Assembly (NCBI RefSeq): GCF_040115645.1
Contig: NC_089561.1
Location: forward strand, 2,852,001-2,916,000
Length of the DNA stretch: 64,000 nucleotides
Reading direction: 5' to 3'
From: Euwallacea fornicatus
Taxonomy: Eukaryota > Arthropoda > Insecta > Coleoptera > Curculionidae
Below the pieces are notes generated by a model, which saw only the letters and a list, made by a program, of their open reading frames with translations, searched no databases and was not told the origin of the DNA. Below, one piece after another: positions 10,686 to 23,659 of this stretch. The position numbers and the translations under genes were made by a program. Position 1 is the stretch's first letter, and each line of letters starts with the position of its first letter.

Positions 10686-13600
10686 TCAAATCAAATCATC
10701 CCCTACCTTAACAAAGTTATGGGCTAATAATTCCTCGGCAGATGCACGCTCTTTGGGATTATGTTTAAAACACAAGTCTAGGAAATCAAGTCCTTCATCT
10801 ATCATGTCCTCTGGAGGATCTGGACTCTGCCCCATGCCCACTTTGAACATGATTTGATAGTTTGAATCATATTGAGCCCACGGGCGCTACAAAAAGCTTT
10901 GTTATTAAGTGAATGAAGTGAAGTTATTGGTATTTACACTGACCTTTGCGGAGGCCATTTCGATCACCACACACCCGACCGACCAAATATCAGCCGCTCG
11001 ACCATGTCCTTCGTTCATATTTTTGGTGAATACTTCTGGGGCCATATATGCTGTAATAAATAGATATATAAAGTCGAAATAAATTAATTCTTCATTTATC
11101 GGGTCTAGGTCTAAAATTTTACTACAACTCTTTAACTGTTTAGAAAGATTACCAACCCTGAGTTCCAACAAAACCTTGCAATTCTCCGGGCATTGTTGAG
11201 TTACTTTTAATTTTAGCGGCGCATCCAAAATCACCTATTTTCAGGCAATTTCCTTCAAGGGTAAGGAAAATATTGGCCGGCTTAATATCTCTATGGACTA
11301 TGCCGTGCTCGTGCAAACAAGCTACGCCACTCAAAAGCTGATATGTATATTTCCGTACTAGCAGCTCGGGCATACCATTTTCCGTGGCGATAATAAGGTT
11401 TTCTAAAGTTCCTTCGGCGCAGAATTCCATGAATAATAGCATCTTATCCTACCAAAAGGTTGATTTTGAAACAAAAATTTGAGAATGATATGGAATCTTA
11501 CAGTATAAACCTCAACGCCATAGTATTTTACCAAATTTTTATGAGTAATGCCTTCCAATATTTTCATTTCGTCTGATACCCGTTTTATAGTAACCGCGTC
11601 GTTGTGTTGAAGGGGTATTTCCTTTACGGCCATCATTTCCCCTGTTTTGTTATTAACTGCTGTGTAAACCTTGCCGAAACGACCTTGGCCTAAAATAATA
11701 AATCGAAATCGAATTAAGGTATTAGTAGAAGGAAGAAAAAATATATATTGGAAACTGTACTACGCATTATTGGGAATTTGCTAAAATATTCTCTTATATA
11801 TTTTTTTATTACCAATTTTAATTCCCCTTTGCCACGAAAACGTAACATTGCGCCTTCTAACATGGCTCTTTTTCTCCGTATTAAATTGAAGAATTTTGCC
11901 AATAAGATGGTCTCTGTGCAGTTGCTCGTCAACTTTATTTTCCAGGGTTTCTATAGCCTCTTGCACCCGTTCTCCATACGTCCTAGGCGGCAGTTTGATC
12001 CTCACCATGCTAGAATTTTTTTCGTCTTTCTTCAATCTAAAAATGATGGGAATGAATTAATGACTTGTGAAAACTAAACAGGGAATAAATTATTTACGTA
12101 GGGCTTGAAGTAAAACTATTGTTTATGTTGTCTAAAGAGTCGCTACTAGGTGACTGTTGTTCCACACTAGTTTTCCTGCTGGGACCAGATCTTTGGCTTT
12201 TATACGTGGGTCTCGGACTGGGAGATGAACCCCTGGATTTCGATCTTATATGTTCCAAAGACATTCTGGGAGAGGCAGAATGTGAATAGAAACCACTTTC
12301 GGGTGTTGAAGGCGCAGTTGTACCTGCCAATATGTAAAATGTTGTTAAAGAACATTTGAAATTTCCAAAAAATTAAACATTTAAAATATTCTAAAAAAAA
12401 ATGATTAACTAATAATTTCTCCACAAAGTTTAAAACAGTATTTTTGAATTTAGAAATACTTCCAGAGAATGTTTCAAATTTTCCGCGTTATATCAAACAT
12501 TTAGCTGATATTTAGAACTTTCTTCTCCGTACTTTCAGCATCGTATTTTTAAACTAATCGGAGTTTTCCAAATATTACAAGGGTTATTTATTAAGTTCTG
12601 ATTAATTGAGATTTCTGCACATATATTTAAAATACCACTCTTTATACAAAAACTCTACAGTAACTCAACTTACCTATTAGATGAGAGATGCAATCATCCA
12701 TACTCTTCTTCAGATCCTCAAACTCTTCTTCAGTTAAATGCTTTGTATTGGCAGGCTCACACACGGTAAGTAAAAATTCCATTCCTTGGTTGGCCCATCT
12801 AGGCCTCATTCCTGAAATAAATATTTAATGAAATACAGCAACTTTTTTCAATATTTTATGTCAAAATACCTCTACCCCTTTCGCATCTTTCTGTCACAAA
12901 CAACATCCACAACTTTGCAAATTGAACCATGCTATAAACCAGTCTGGATCGAAATTCCTCGGGCAAACCATCAGTCATTTCTTTATAAAACTGAAAAATG
13001 CTTAGTTTTTTCATTTTTATTTTGGATTAAAGAAGAATTTACCTCGAAACCGAACCGATAAATCTGCATCAAAATTTCTCTAATTCGACTGCATAAGGCA
13101 TGCCTGTCGGCTTCATCAAAAGCATCTATTGTCGTATAATCGAAAAAACTTTGTACTTTAGCTATGGCTTTAGGTATTATACATTTAAATGCCACTACAG
13201 AATTCTGCAATTTTGTTTATAATGTATTCGTATTAAACCTATTGTTATTCAAGTACCTTTAAAAATACGGAGCTTTCAAAACTAATGTGCCTGCTACAAG
13301 TTGATTTAAACATTTTTACGAAGGCCATTGTTTTCATACTCATCTCCCGTTCATCGTTAAATAAGCTTTGCAGTTCCCTGCATACGTTGAACATTGTTTG
13401 TCTGCAAACAAATACTTTTCAACAACGTTTATATCAAGCAACAAAACTTACTTCAAAGTATTGACATCTTCCTTGCTAATTTCATGCGAAAACTCGTCGA
13501 TTTTTTCCAGCAGTCTCAAAGCGCTTCGGTCCAATATACTTCCAAGAATATTTGCGTATTTGTTGCTTAGTAATTCGTTTCCACTTTCAATGTATTTAAC

Positions 13601-16600
13601 TATGGTTCTAGAGAAAATAAACTCTTCTTCTAGAAGATTTTTCTGAAAGGTGTTGTGATGGAACAACACCCATTGTTCAAGATAATCAAGGTAGTCTTTG
13701 AAAACTTTGGTCATGCATTTTTCAAAGGTGCCAAGGATATCATTATTACATTCGGGGAGAGTGTCCGTCCCGGATTTTACTGCCGCTATGTATTTGTCTA
13801 TGCGCTCTCGTTCTGTAGCAGCTATTCTTAGTCCTGTAAAGGGCAGTTTTTTTAACTGGTTCACATTCTTCTCTAATATTACTAAATTCCTGGAAAACTC
13901 ACCCTCTTTTAACTCCCGCATAAGCTGTCTCACACTAAGCGGAGATGGATTCTCCGGTTTTTGTTCCAATCTCATCTGCAAGTACTCCTTGATCACCTCC
14001 AGTGGCACACTAACCAGAAACAAAAACATTGACCTATATGAGGGTAAATCTAAATTCTTGGCCTCAGGACTCCAACTGCCAAATCGAATCAGCTCCTCTT
14101 CTTGAGTATCGCAGACCACTTTTGAAAATATCTCCATACTTGTAGGTTTATCTAAAGTCAGCTCCACCTTGTGCAGCACATTATTATGAAGCGCCTCCAA
14201 AAAGGTCAGACTTTTGTATAATGCTCTGGTTTTTAAAATGTTCTCGATGTATCTTCGATAAGGAGAAATGTTATTATGATCCTTCTTTGAAATTAACAGT
14301 GCCAAAGGCACTATGTTATATTTGTCGTTTTTTATCAAAGCACTTGCGTCGCTTATCGATGATCCGACACTATTATTGCTATCAGAAGATGAACCTGACG
14401 ACACGTCGTCAGAAATTACGGTCCAGTTCCCTGATTTAGATTCCAGACATAGGACTAAACGAGCAAGGATGTTGAGTTTCAGTCTTTGCATTGCCGTCAT
14501 GTTGAACCATAAACTTATGGCTTTAACCTACAAGCAAAAAAATCCAAAATGCTAAAAATAGGTTCTACTAAATTTAAAAATAATTTTATTGTGCGTACCC
14601 TAGACACAAACTCCGGACTATTGTATAATGGGTAGAGCTCCGCAAAAGCCTTTGATGACGGAAACAACGACTCTGCGTCCTCAAGTCGTTTCATCAAACC
14701 CTCAATTTCCCTCAAAGCCTCGTTTTGAGCTTCCATACAAGAATAGCAGTAGATGGAATTGCAGCCGGGGCAATCGTCTTCAACGCCACTATCGCTATTT
14801 TGTGAACTGTATTTCCTACTATGCCTAAAAGATTTCTCCTATGTCACTCATAAATAACTGAACCGCGAGAACTGACCGTTTAAATCGATAATTCATGATA
14901 TTTTGCAACAAAGGTTCAACAGTTTCTCGAGCGGAGCACAGATATTCATCTTCCTCGATTGGGGTGCGATCAGCATGATATGCTTGCAACTCTAGCCATA
15001 TAAGATCCTTCAACTCGGTTTGCCATAAAGATTCTTCCCTACTCATCTTTAACAAAAACATATTAATCATTCGGTGAACGCAAACACTCAGTGGTAATAA
15101 AAATACTAACTCCTCTTCTAGGATTCTTTTCTTCCTTTCCAACCCCCATCCTAATTAGCACACTTAAAGTCCGAAAAAAGTCAACACGACTTTGGGGACA
15201 CTCCACAGTTGCAAGTTCCTTATTTATACCTTGCTCTTCGTCCTCAATTTTCCCTTCGATTTGTTTGTGGCAAGGCAAAGTTCGACCCATCAAACACATG
15301 AACCTATACAATTTTCTTCTAAGCATTAATATACTTGAAAATTTTGAAGTCTTACCTCTTGCAACTTTCAATTGAATAGCTAGGCGTTTTGGGCCCCCCA
15401 CCATGGTGCCACCCACCAGGTTTTCGAGGCGGCACCGCAACCGCTTGAGCGCTTGCTATATCCAGTTTTAAGTCTCTTTCGGAACCCCTTAGTAGTTTTA
15501 AATGCCGTTTGTTGGTCCTCTTACTTCCACCTAAAATGAAAAAAATTAGAATACAAGGAACAGCAGAAAAATGCACATTTACAATAAATTAGCCTTCTTC
15601 ACTGTGAATTAGAGTTACACCAATTTAAAAGGGGGAAGATAATTAATGTTGTGACTCTTACACTTATTTATAAATCAATAATACCAAATTACTAAAGGGC
15701 AAGCGCCAGGCTCATGTTTAAATATTAATCGCGGCACTTCTAAATTGAGCTTTAAATTAATAATGGACATATTATTAACAGTAAAAGCTTTCAATTTACT
15801 TTATTATGATTCCATGCTTCACTATTATTATTTTTTAAATTTAAGAATGAATTTAAATTGTAATTGAAATCACGTAAGGAATCAGTATCACTTCAGTTTA
15901 CCTTGTTCTGAATCTGATTTATCAGTGTTGGCTATTAACTCATCATACATTGAGCTTTCTGTATTTCTTCGCACTAGTTGACTTCGTCCCTTTTGTCCTC
16001 TTGATGGAGCCATATCTGACCTGAATAAAATACCCATGTGAAAATGACATCAAATGTATCATTATTCTGCATTGCGTAAATTTTTTTTATTTCAAATGTA
16101 GGAAACTTGTCTAAAATAGTACTGCCTTTGCAATTTCCATCACAAGCAAATAAAAATTATAAATAAATACAAAGGTACCCAACAAGCTATTTTTAATTCA
16201 ATATAATATGTTAGTAATGAGCAAGTAAAGTGCTTGGTCTTCTTGCACAATAATTGAAAAATAGCAAGGTACTTTAAGTTTTTAAAGCAGGTAAAGGGTG
16301 TATCAAAAAATTCCTCTTCAAAAATGATTCTAAACCAATTTTTTTACTGACATGTACAGCATATTGCATTTATATTATAGTCAAGATCAACCTTACATTG
16401 GACTTTCACACTGACTCATTTCCCCTATAAATAATGAAAAATTTTTTTCCCACATCACACATTGTATAAATCCTTAAGTAAGGTAAGCAATATTGGAGAA
16501 ATTGAATATTTCTCTTTTAAAGAATTGTGAGTACACATTTAGAATGAGACAGCTTAGGAATAAAGAATCAAGTATTTTACAGAATTTATTTATGCCCTGA

Positions 16601-17354
16601 GAAACTCTATAAATATATTTTCTTATCATTCTCTACTAATTATGAAACTATTAACTACATGGTAGCCCAAATTCAATAAACATTTAAATACAAGTCATGT
16701 AGTACACGTGTGTGGCCTTCAATGTGATTTTCAGGGTTATGTGAAAAGTAGTGATACTATTTTCCCTTTAATTGATGATTCTCATATTGACCTTTACTCA
16801 TAAGAGTCTGTGGTTGTTGCTTGGGACTTTCTAGCAATGGCCTTTGGCCTTTGATGGAATTTTTAAATTTGAATTATCAAGAAATGATGGAAAAGCTAGG
16901 GAGTTATGGATATAGGGACCTAACAAGGTGTGGTGGGATTCATTTATATATTTTGCACGGAGCTTTAGCACCTTTCTAATTTTTTCTATATACATGTTAA
17001 TGACTTGCTGTGATTTCTATATTGTTCTTAAACTTAAAATTTCAAATGTATACAACTAGAAGGTTACAGACAGTTGGGTAAGAAATTAATAAAGATTGGG
17101 TAACTTTCTGAAAAAAGAAAACTAACAGAGAACAGTAACAAGGAGATTATGAAATTTTCAAGTTTTAATAGTAAATTATTGATAGTGGAATACTTATTTA
17201 TTGGTCTGCATTTGCCAGGGATTTCTGCATAATCTTACCCTGAATATCTTTGTTTCTTCTCTCGGGTCTTCCTGGAAATTTTTGTTCTGGGAGGCGTTTT
17301 TCCATATATATCCCATACACTGATATCTTCATTTGGACTTAGATCTTCCTCCAT
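10686..17354 (-). CDS. Mekk1: MAP3K4/MEKK4-type kinase (Mekk1)
   Basis: MAP kinase kinase kinase of the MEKK4 class, upstream of p38/JNK in stress signalling. Seventeen coding exons on the minus strand: 17354-17239, 16020-15902, 15530-15356, 15318-15111, 15046-14877, 14824-14599, 14527-13452, 13401-13257, 13204-13043, 12990-12870, 12811-12674, 12323-12098, 12036-11813, 11689-11502, 11448-11157, 11050-10944, 10886-10686. They give 1297 aa with consistent phases. The N-terminal half carries the MEKK4-specific helical region (ELKDLIWLELQAYHADRTP; RMVxxLxx-like segments; GRGMRPRWANQGMEFL). After a Ser/Pro-rich linker comes the kinase domain from about residue 1027: glycine loop IGQGRFGKVY, lysine in MMAVKEI (~1058), HRDIKPAN (~1150), DFG (~1171), MAPEV, DIWSVGCVVIEM. 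All catalytic residues are present. It is divergent from CHMP7, and intron 1 is the largest (~1.2 kb). Confidence 0.95.
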
Positions 17355-18065
17355 GGCAGTTTTTATTTTATTTTTTTATGATGATTACATACATTTTAGC
17401 TGAATTGTACTGGTAATGGAGGATTGGGAAAAATTACGAAATTTACTACTTGAAGACCTATACTTTACGTAAATTGAAATTTAAATAATATTAATGTGTT
17501 TACAAAAGACACCAACACTTTTCTGCTTTTGAAATTATGGATATTAATCACGAATATTGAAGATAAGCCGATTTCCATTAAAAAAAGTTTTCCACGAATT
17601 CAGACTTTCCACTTTTGCAATCAAAACAAAACAAAAAACAAACTTCAAAAATGGCATTTATATGCGTCAATAGGACATTTATCTACGAATTTTAGGAGTA
17701 CAAAGAGTAATAACAAAACAGCAAATAAGAGCAAATTACCATCAAAAATGACAAAATATTAAATTTATGGAACAAATATCGAAATATAGTCTACATTTTA
17801 TTAATAGCCGATTCAAGTAATATTTGAAAAATATTCTTAAAAAGAAATAGAGTATCCAGAACTCATTCGAGTATTTTATTCGACGGCGTGCAAAATATTT
17901 TTGTAGTAAAACAACGGATACCATATGTTTTTAAACATTAACTATTCCCATTTTTTCAATTCACCCCTAACAGAAAAAAATAATGCGTAGATCTAACAAA
18001 CCCCAGTTAACTTAAGGCTTGGCACATCTCTTTTCTCACTTAAAACAATTTTAATTAATGTAGAA
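17355..18065. promoter_or_regulatory. Divergent promoter region Mekk1/CHMP7
   Basis: About 710 bp between two divergent start codons, strongly AT-rich. The open frame at 17496-17762 lacks any family match and is low-complexity (Lys/Asn-rich). No TATA box, repeat or RNA gene is evident. Confidence 0.45.
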
Positions 18066-19795
18066 ATGTTTGGCATAGCTGAAGACAAATTGCCTGACGC
18101 ATTAAAAGACGAAAGTCGTCTTAACGTCCTTTTTGCCCCCTTAAGAAATAAAAGTGTCAACTCCAAAGACTGGCAGGACAAGATCTCCACTTGGAAGTCT
18201 ATAATCAAAATCTACTGCGAAGCCAATAACAAGTTTTCTTTTACTTTATCGTCGTTAAATGAAACGTTTATTAGACATGGAAGATCCCCTCCTTGCCTTA
18301 CGGAAGTCTTGAATGATATGATAAAGAATAAGGAAGTGGAAGTTGTGGAAGTGTTCCTAAAGAAGACTGCACATACATGGAGTGGTTGGCTAACAGATAT
18401 TGTTATTAAAAAGCCTTTAAATTGGTCTTATAATGCCATGAAGAAGACTCTATTTTCGTCTACGAATGGGAACTATATTCACTTGGAATTGGTTAAAAAA
18501 AAAAGTACTGAATTGTTATCTACAATCCCTGATAATTACAAGAACAAAGTTTTAAGCTTCAAAGAACTTTTAGCCATTCTTAGTAATGATAAAAATGTAC
18601 CAAGTGTTGAAAATTTAAAGTTGTTACTGCATTACTTAGAAAACCAACAGAAAATTGCTATGAAGATATTAGCTAATTATAATGTGAACAATGAGCAAGA
18701 CACATTATTATTAAAAATTGGGGATAGTCTCACAGTGACTCCGATTACAGATGTAGATGTAGGAATTCATACTTTGGAACAAAATGAGAAAGTGATTTCT
18801 AAACATGTTGAAAATTTGGAAGATCAAATTGATGCCTGTATTGAGGAAGCAAAAATGAATTTGAAAAAGAAGCATAAACAGATGGTAAGTGAAATAAAGA
18901 ATTTTTTTAATTCATAATGGTCTTGATTGACACAATTGATGAATTAATTTGTGTATTGAATTTTCGCTTCTTCTTATACTGTTATGGGGTTGTCTACAAA
19001 TTATTGGGGTACAATCATGGCACACTACAGTATTGGTTGATGACAGAATTATCTAGTGAGTGTTGTCCAATAAATCTTAATATAAAAAATATTAGTCTCA
19101 CATATTGATACAGTTACTATCTTAATATGGTATGATCTAATGGGCCGAAACCTTAAATGATAATGATAATATCTCAAATAATAGATGGATAAGTTTTCCT
19201 TAGCTATTTCTGTTAAATTTCATTCCCTATTTATTTCTTGCTTTAGTAGTTTAATAACAAAATGTCAAAGTAAATGTACATCAATTTTCAATAGCTGCTC
19301 ATTTCCTTTCAGGCCAAAAGTTGCCTAGTTAAAAAACACCAACTAGAAAAACAGTTAGAAAAGAAAGCTAGCGCCTTGCACAACATACAAAACTGTTTGC
19401 AACAACTTGAAGGGACTCACACCAATGCCCATGTGTGGGAAGCTTATAAGAATGCCTTAGATGCCTTCAACACCACTTACAAAACTACTGGAATTAGTGA
19501 AGAGGCAGTAGATGATACTATGCTAAAACTTGGAGAAGCACTGGAAATTCATGAAGATATTCAGTCTGCATTAGGACAATCTCCTACAGTGGAAGAAGAC
19601 ACTACAGCATTGGAGCAAGAATTAGAAGACCTTATGAAGTCAGATTATCTGGATCAAGATCAACCTCCACCTGATGATAACAGTGGCAGGACTGATGATC
19701 TTGAAAAGAGCTTTGCAAAATTGAGCATTAATTTGCCTAAAGTTCCAGAGAGTAGTCCTGATGTATCACTACATGAGGCTCTTGACTACATTTAA
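18066..19795 (+). CDS. CHMP7: Charged multivesicular body protein 7 (ESCRT-III)
   Basis: ESCRT-III family member that recruits CHMP4 to the endosomal and nuclear envelope membrane and helps reseal nuclei after mitosis. Two exons, 18066-18884 and 19313-19795, joined in phase 0, give 433 aa (human ~450). The N-terminal half (residues 1-~220) is the CHMP7-specific winged-helix region, with KDWQDKISTWKSIIKIYC and HTWSGWLTDIV. The C-terminal half is the Snf7-like helical core (LEDQIDACIEEAKMNLKKKH, then KSCLVKKHQLEKQLEKKASAL), ending in an acidic tail. The annotated ATG at 18066 gives the usual N-terminus. Divergent from Mekk1; its 3' end faces MAGE only ~230 bp away. Confidence 0.93.
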
Positions 19796-19842
19796 AGATA
19801 GGTGTATAGATTTTTGAAATTACTTATATCATATACATTTTA

Positions 19843-19848
19843 AATAAA
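19843..19848 (+). terminator. Poly(A) signal of CHMP7
   Basis: AATAAA about 45 bp after the CHMP7 stop codon, in an AT-rich convergent spacer. Confidence 0.5.
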
Positions 19849-19991
19849 TATATTATTTTATTTATTATGAGTTTTACTATTATTATCAAAAGTTTAAAAT
19901 GATTCATAATGTCAATTACCATTCATTTTAATTATTTTTTAAACTAACCTTTGTTGGGAAAAGAATAAAAAGGACATGACATTTTAAATAT

Positions 19992-19997
19992 TTTATT
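19992..19997 (-). terminator. Poly(A) signal of MAGE gene
   Basis: TTTATT on the plus strand (AATAAA on the minus strand), about 30 bp beyond the MAGE stop codon. It lies less than 150 bp from the CHMP7 signal, so the two transcripts end almost back to back. Confidence 0.45.
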
Positions 19998-20028
19998 TTA
20001 CACAGTTCATTTTTAATCTATTCATCCC

Positions 20029-20983
20029 TTACTCTCCTTGTTGACTAGAATCCAATACCTGATTTTCATATGGTTGTTCCTTAGCCATTTTGTATTGTTT
20101 TACCCAGTTTTCTGGCTGCCTATTCTTGTACATCTACATTTTTTTAAAATTTTGTATACAAATTAATCAATAACAAATAGCATACTTACCTGACAAACAA
20201 AGTCTAAAACAGCCATTTTTGAGATCTCTTTTTCGGCCCTTATACCCCATTTAAAAGTAGTTCTTTTGGTAATATCATCAATCTCCACAAGTACATACTG
20301 CTCTTTAACCATGACTTTATTAATATAATCTTTAACTTGTCCAAACAATGGATGCTTCAGAGTAACGTCAATACCACAGTCTTTTAAAAATGCATAAAGG
20401 GAAGCTAGAAAGTTAGAACCATTTATTTCAGTTGCAAGTTGATTGCCATGCATGATTTGCACTTACAATCAGACACAGTGTTGTTGGACATAAAGATATG
20501 GGATAGAACAAGAAGAATTAAAACTTTATGAATATCATCAAGATTTTCTTCTGTTTCTGATGGATCCTTAGTGTGAGGAAGTATGGTACTTAGAATATAG
20601 TGGTTATCTTTGCCTTTAGCTTTATCGCACAACATCAGATTATATCCATACACCTGAAGAATGCAAGCAATATCAGTAGACACAAAATTGTGAACTGTAT
20701 TTTTGAATATGGATAATAAATAGTTAAGAACCAGAACTCAAAATTTAACACAGTTTAACATTGGAAAACTCACATTTCTTAAGATGTTTTGGGCTTTCGC
20801 CATGATCTCGTTATACGTCCCTCTAGCTTTATGGATGACATTTCGATATAGCTCTGATTTAGAAATAATTAAATGATCTCCAGTTCGACAAATAATGTAC
20901 CTGACAACATTGTTGGCCGCCTGTTGTAGGTCGACAACCTCTTTGGGGGACTGAGTTTGGGTATCACTTCCTCTCTGAGACAT
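20029..20983 (-). CDS. MAGE: MAGE family protein, NSMCE3-like
   Basis: Insect single-copy MAGE protein, orthologous to the NSE3 subunit of the SMC5/6 complex, which with NSE1 (a RING E3) and NSE4 acts in DNA repair in the nucleus. Exons on the minus strand: 20983-20774, 20653-20467, 20404-20190, 20133-20029. Phases agree and give 238 aa. The MAGE homology domain fills most of the protein: NNVVRYIICRTGDHLIISKS (winged helix A), VYGYNLML, HKVLILLVLSHIFMSNN, LYAFLKDCGID, KEQYVLVEIDD and FKWGIRAEKEISKMAVLDFV. These are the usual MHD landmarks in order. The ATG at 20983 is preceded by a non-ATG frame, so the start is clear. The C-terminal tail after the domain is short and Gln-rich. Confidence 0.9.
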
Positions 20984-23401
20984 CACTGTGCCTCAATTCA
21001 ACAAAAAACAATAACTATTTCTGATTATGTTATTCACTGCCGAAAGTGTAAACTCTTATCTAATTTAATAATACTTTTGATTTTTTTCTTTATGAGATTT
21101 AAAAACAATGTTGATTGAGGTTAGAAATTTGGTAATTTTCCTTGTTGACGTCACATCATAAGGTTGTTTTTATGTTTTGCTATTGTTTCAACAAGGATAG
21201 AGTAATCTGTCACAATTATTCTTTTTAAATGTATGTCTTGCCTTATGAATTTACTAAGCCATTTTGTTAGAGCTGACAACTATGTTTCATACAATGTTGC
21301 ATCTACTTCGGCAATTTTACATGTAAAATATATCTTTTCGTATAATTTAGGGGAATAGTTGCAATAAGTTGAAATACATAATGCGCATATGTATACATAT
21401 ATACTACTACGTATATATATATATACATTAACTATATCATATTACATAGTTAATACATATATATAATTACACGGTATATTACTAATTATTGACTAAGATG
21501 TACTTATGGACATACCTGGTGGGATTGTGCCATATGGAGTATTATAAATCAGCGTCCAAGCTAGGAATTAAGGGATTTAAGGGACAATATAAATCATACA
21601 GATTTTTTTAAGTCAACAGGGAAGTATAGCTTCTGTTCAAATCTAAAACAACCAATGTAATACCCCATGATTAATGGTTTTACCAATAGTACAGTTTACG
21701 CACTTGCCACCCTCGATGCTATATGCCATGGTTCAAAAAGATATATTACGGATTAAAAGAATTTTAGGGACTACCATACCTTAAATAATCTAATAGTTTT
21801 TTCGTTATCGGGCTGAGTTCAATTACGATTTTCATGGAAAATTGTTACTAACAATTGAAGGGGCATTAGGAGTTTTTTTCATGGCCCATCGAGCAGCCTC
21901 CCTTATGTGCCATTACCGGCGAGATGGATAATAGAAGCACGTGTGATAGTGTGAAATTCAATTGTGTCCGGGCATCATTACAAGTGTTAAGGGCGCCAAA
22001 GAGGGGTTAGTCCGAGGCAAATAGGGCAAAGTCGGATTAGTTTTTAATCTCGTTACTTCTCTTTGGGAAATTAATGTTAACTAGATGGACGATCAAATGG
22101 GCATATTTGAGCATAGAGCCACCTCTTCCAGACCAAAATTTAAAATTTGCTATCAGTTGTTTCAAGAAATGGTTATCAATACCATGAAATATGGCACTTT
22201 TATCCCTGGATATAAACAGACGGTGTCTGTATTGTTATTTTCGTGCTCCCTGGGTGCAACAGAGGGGCGCTTTTAATTGGTCAGGTCCCATCCCTTTTTG
22301 TCGGGCTGACTGGAGCCGTTTAAAGGGATTACCCTAACATGATTTGTTATCGCCTTTATCCATTGGGTGTTTAGGGGATTAAACAGGTGTCGTGCAATTG
22401 CTTTGGAATTGAAACGACTTTAAATTTATGTAATCTTTTAACAAATAAGTTGTAATAATTAATTGATTCACCGATTTCAGAAACATCCTAATTCCATTTT
22501 TTGACATATTTAAGTTATAACAAGTAGTGATTTTAAATATAACATATGCCATGTAAAATGTGTCTGGATTTCGACTATGAACTCAAATATGCAAAAATAT
22601 ACGAGGCGTACTATTTAAAAAAAAGCAACTTTATTTTGTCACAGCTTTTTGCACCACTCTGTATATTTTATTATCACTTCACTTTGTTGCCTCAACTCAA
22701 TCCTACATGTTCCAATTAAAACCTTTTTTAAAATTCCTACAGGCTTATGAGGTATCCGCAGTAAACTTTATCGTTGAACCGCGGTTAGAACTCGGAAAAA
22801 TGATGAGAAACTTCATATGAACTTGCACGTTCTAAAGCTTTGTTACCGAAATACAGGATGTTGAAGATTCAGGCTCTTTTTAAATTTTACTCTGCAGCTA
22901 CTTATGCTTTTCAGGTATCAACTTGAAATTTTGTAGGTACACCACTATTTAAAATTTACACTACTTGATTTAAGTAGTAGTCTTAGAGGAAGATCTGCTC
23001 ACGACTGGCCAAATTTGCGATCAGTATAAATGGTTACGATTCATGAATTATTTTCTTATTTCATGAATGGTAATTTGATACTTTTGTGCCACATAAAAGC
23101 GTCGTTCACGACCGTGGTTCACTACCAATGTTTCTGGACGGACATTGTTTTGTAAGGATGGTAGTAATATTTATGGCGGACTGAAACGATTTTCCCTCGA
23201 CTTACACAGAAATATCTTGAAGCATTTTCTCTAGAATCACTTGGAATCTCTATAAAAAAACTTATATTCTTGTTTTCTTATTTCAGTTTAAGAGACAACA
23301 CGAAGGAAATATTTTCCCACCTTGGAAATATAATAATAAGTTTAGATCCAATTCTTCATTTGGACTTATTCTTCATGTTTGTCTGCTAAGAGTTTTTCGT
23401 T
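20984..23401. other. Intergenic, AT-rich
   Basis: No supported gene. An alternating TA/TATAC microsatellite lies at about 21395-21480. The rest contains only short chance frames with no splice context or family match. The MAGE promoter is expected just right of 20983. Confidence 0.5.
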
Positions 23402-23659
23402 CTATAAAGCATCATTCAAAAATTGACTTCGATAGGGCAGAGGCAGCTTAGGTCGCAAACGAGCGCACTCGGTCCGAGCTGCGCAAACATTTTTATTATT
23501 TTTGTAAACTAAACTTCCGAACTTTTCCTCTTGGTTGCACATTGCTTTATATTTTTTTGATATTTGAACAATAAATATAACAATAAGTGAGATAATGTAA
23601 ATAAGCAGCAAATAATTCTTTGGCGTTTTACTTTTGTTTTTTCCCCTCCGACCACTCAT
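23402..23659 (-). CDS. Possible small single-pass membrane protein
   Basis: Single-exon ATG frame of 85 aa. It has a basic N-terminus (MSGRRGKNKSKTPKN), then a clear hydrophobic stretch of ~17 residues (about 17-33, LLLIYIISLIVIFIVQ), then a basic cysteine-containing tail. The ATG is preceded by a locally GC-richer segment (GGCCAGGCACGTCGGAGG) unlike the surrounding DNA. I do not recognise a family. The pattern (positive N-terminus, one membrane helix) fits a signal-anchored small protein, but a chance frame in AT-rich DNA is quite possible. It could also be the first exon of a longer gene. Confidence 0.3.
   Translation of the reverse strand: MSGRRGKNKSKTPKNYLLLIYIISLIVIFIVQISKKYKAMCNQEEKFGSLVYKNNKNVCAARTECARLRPKLPLPYRSQFLNDAL

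Noticed and set aside
21395..21480. Possible origin or regulatory AT repeat
   Set aside because: Simple TA microsatellite; nothing beyond low complexity supports a function.
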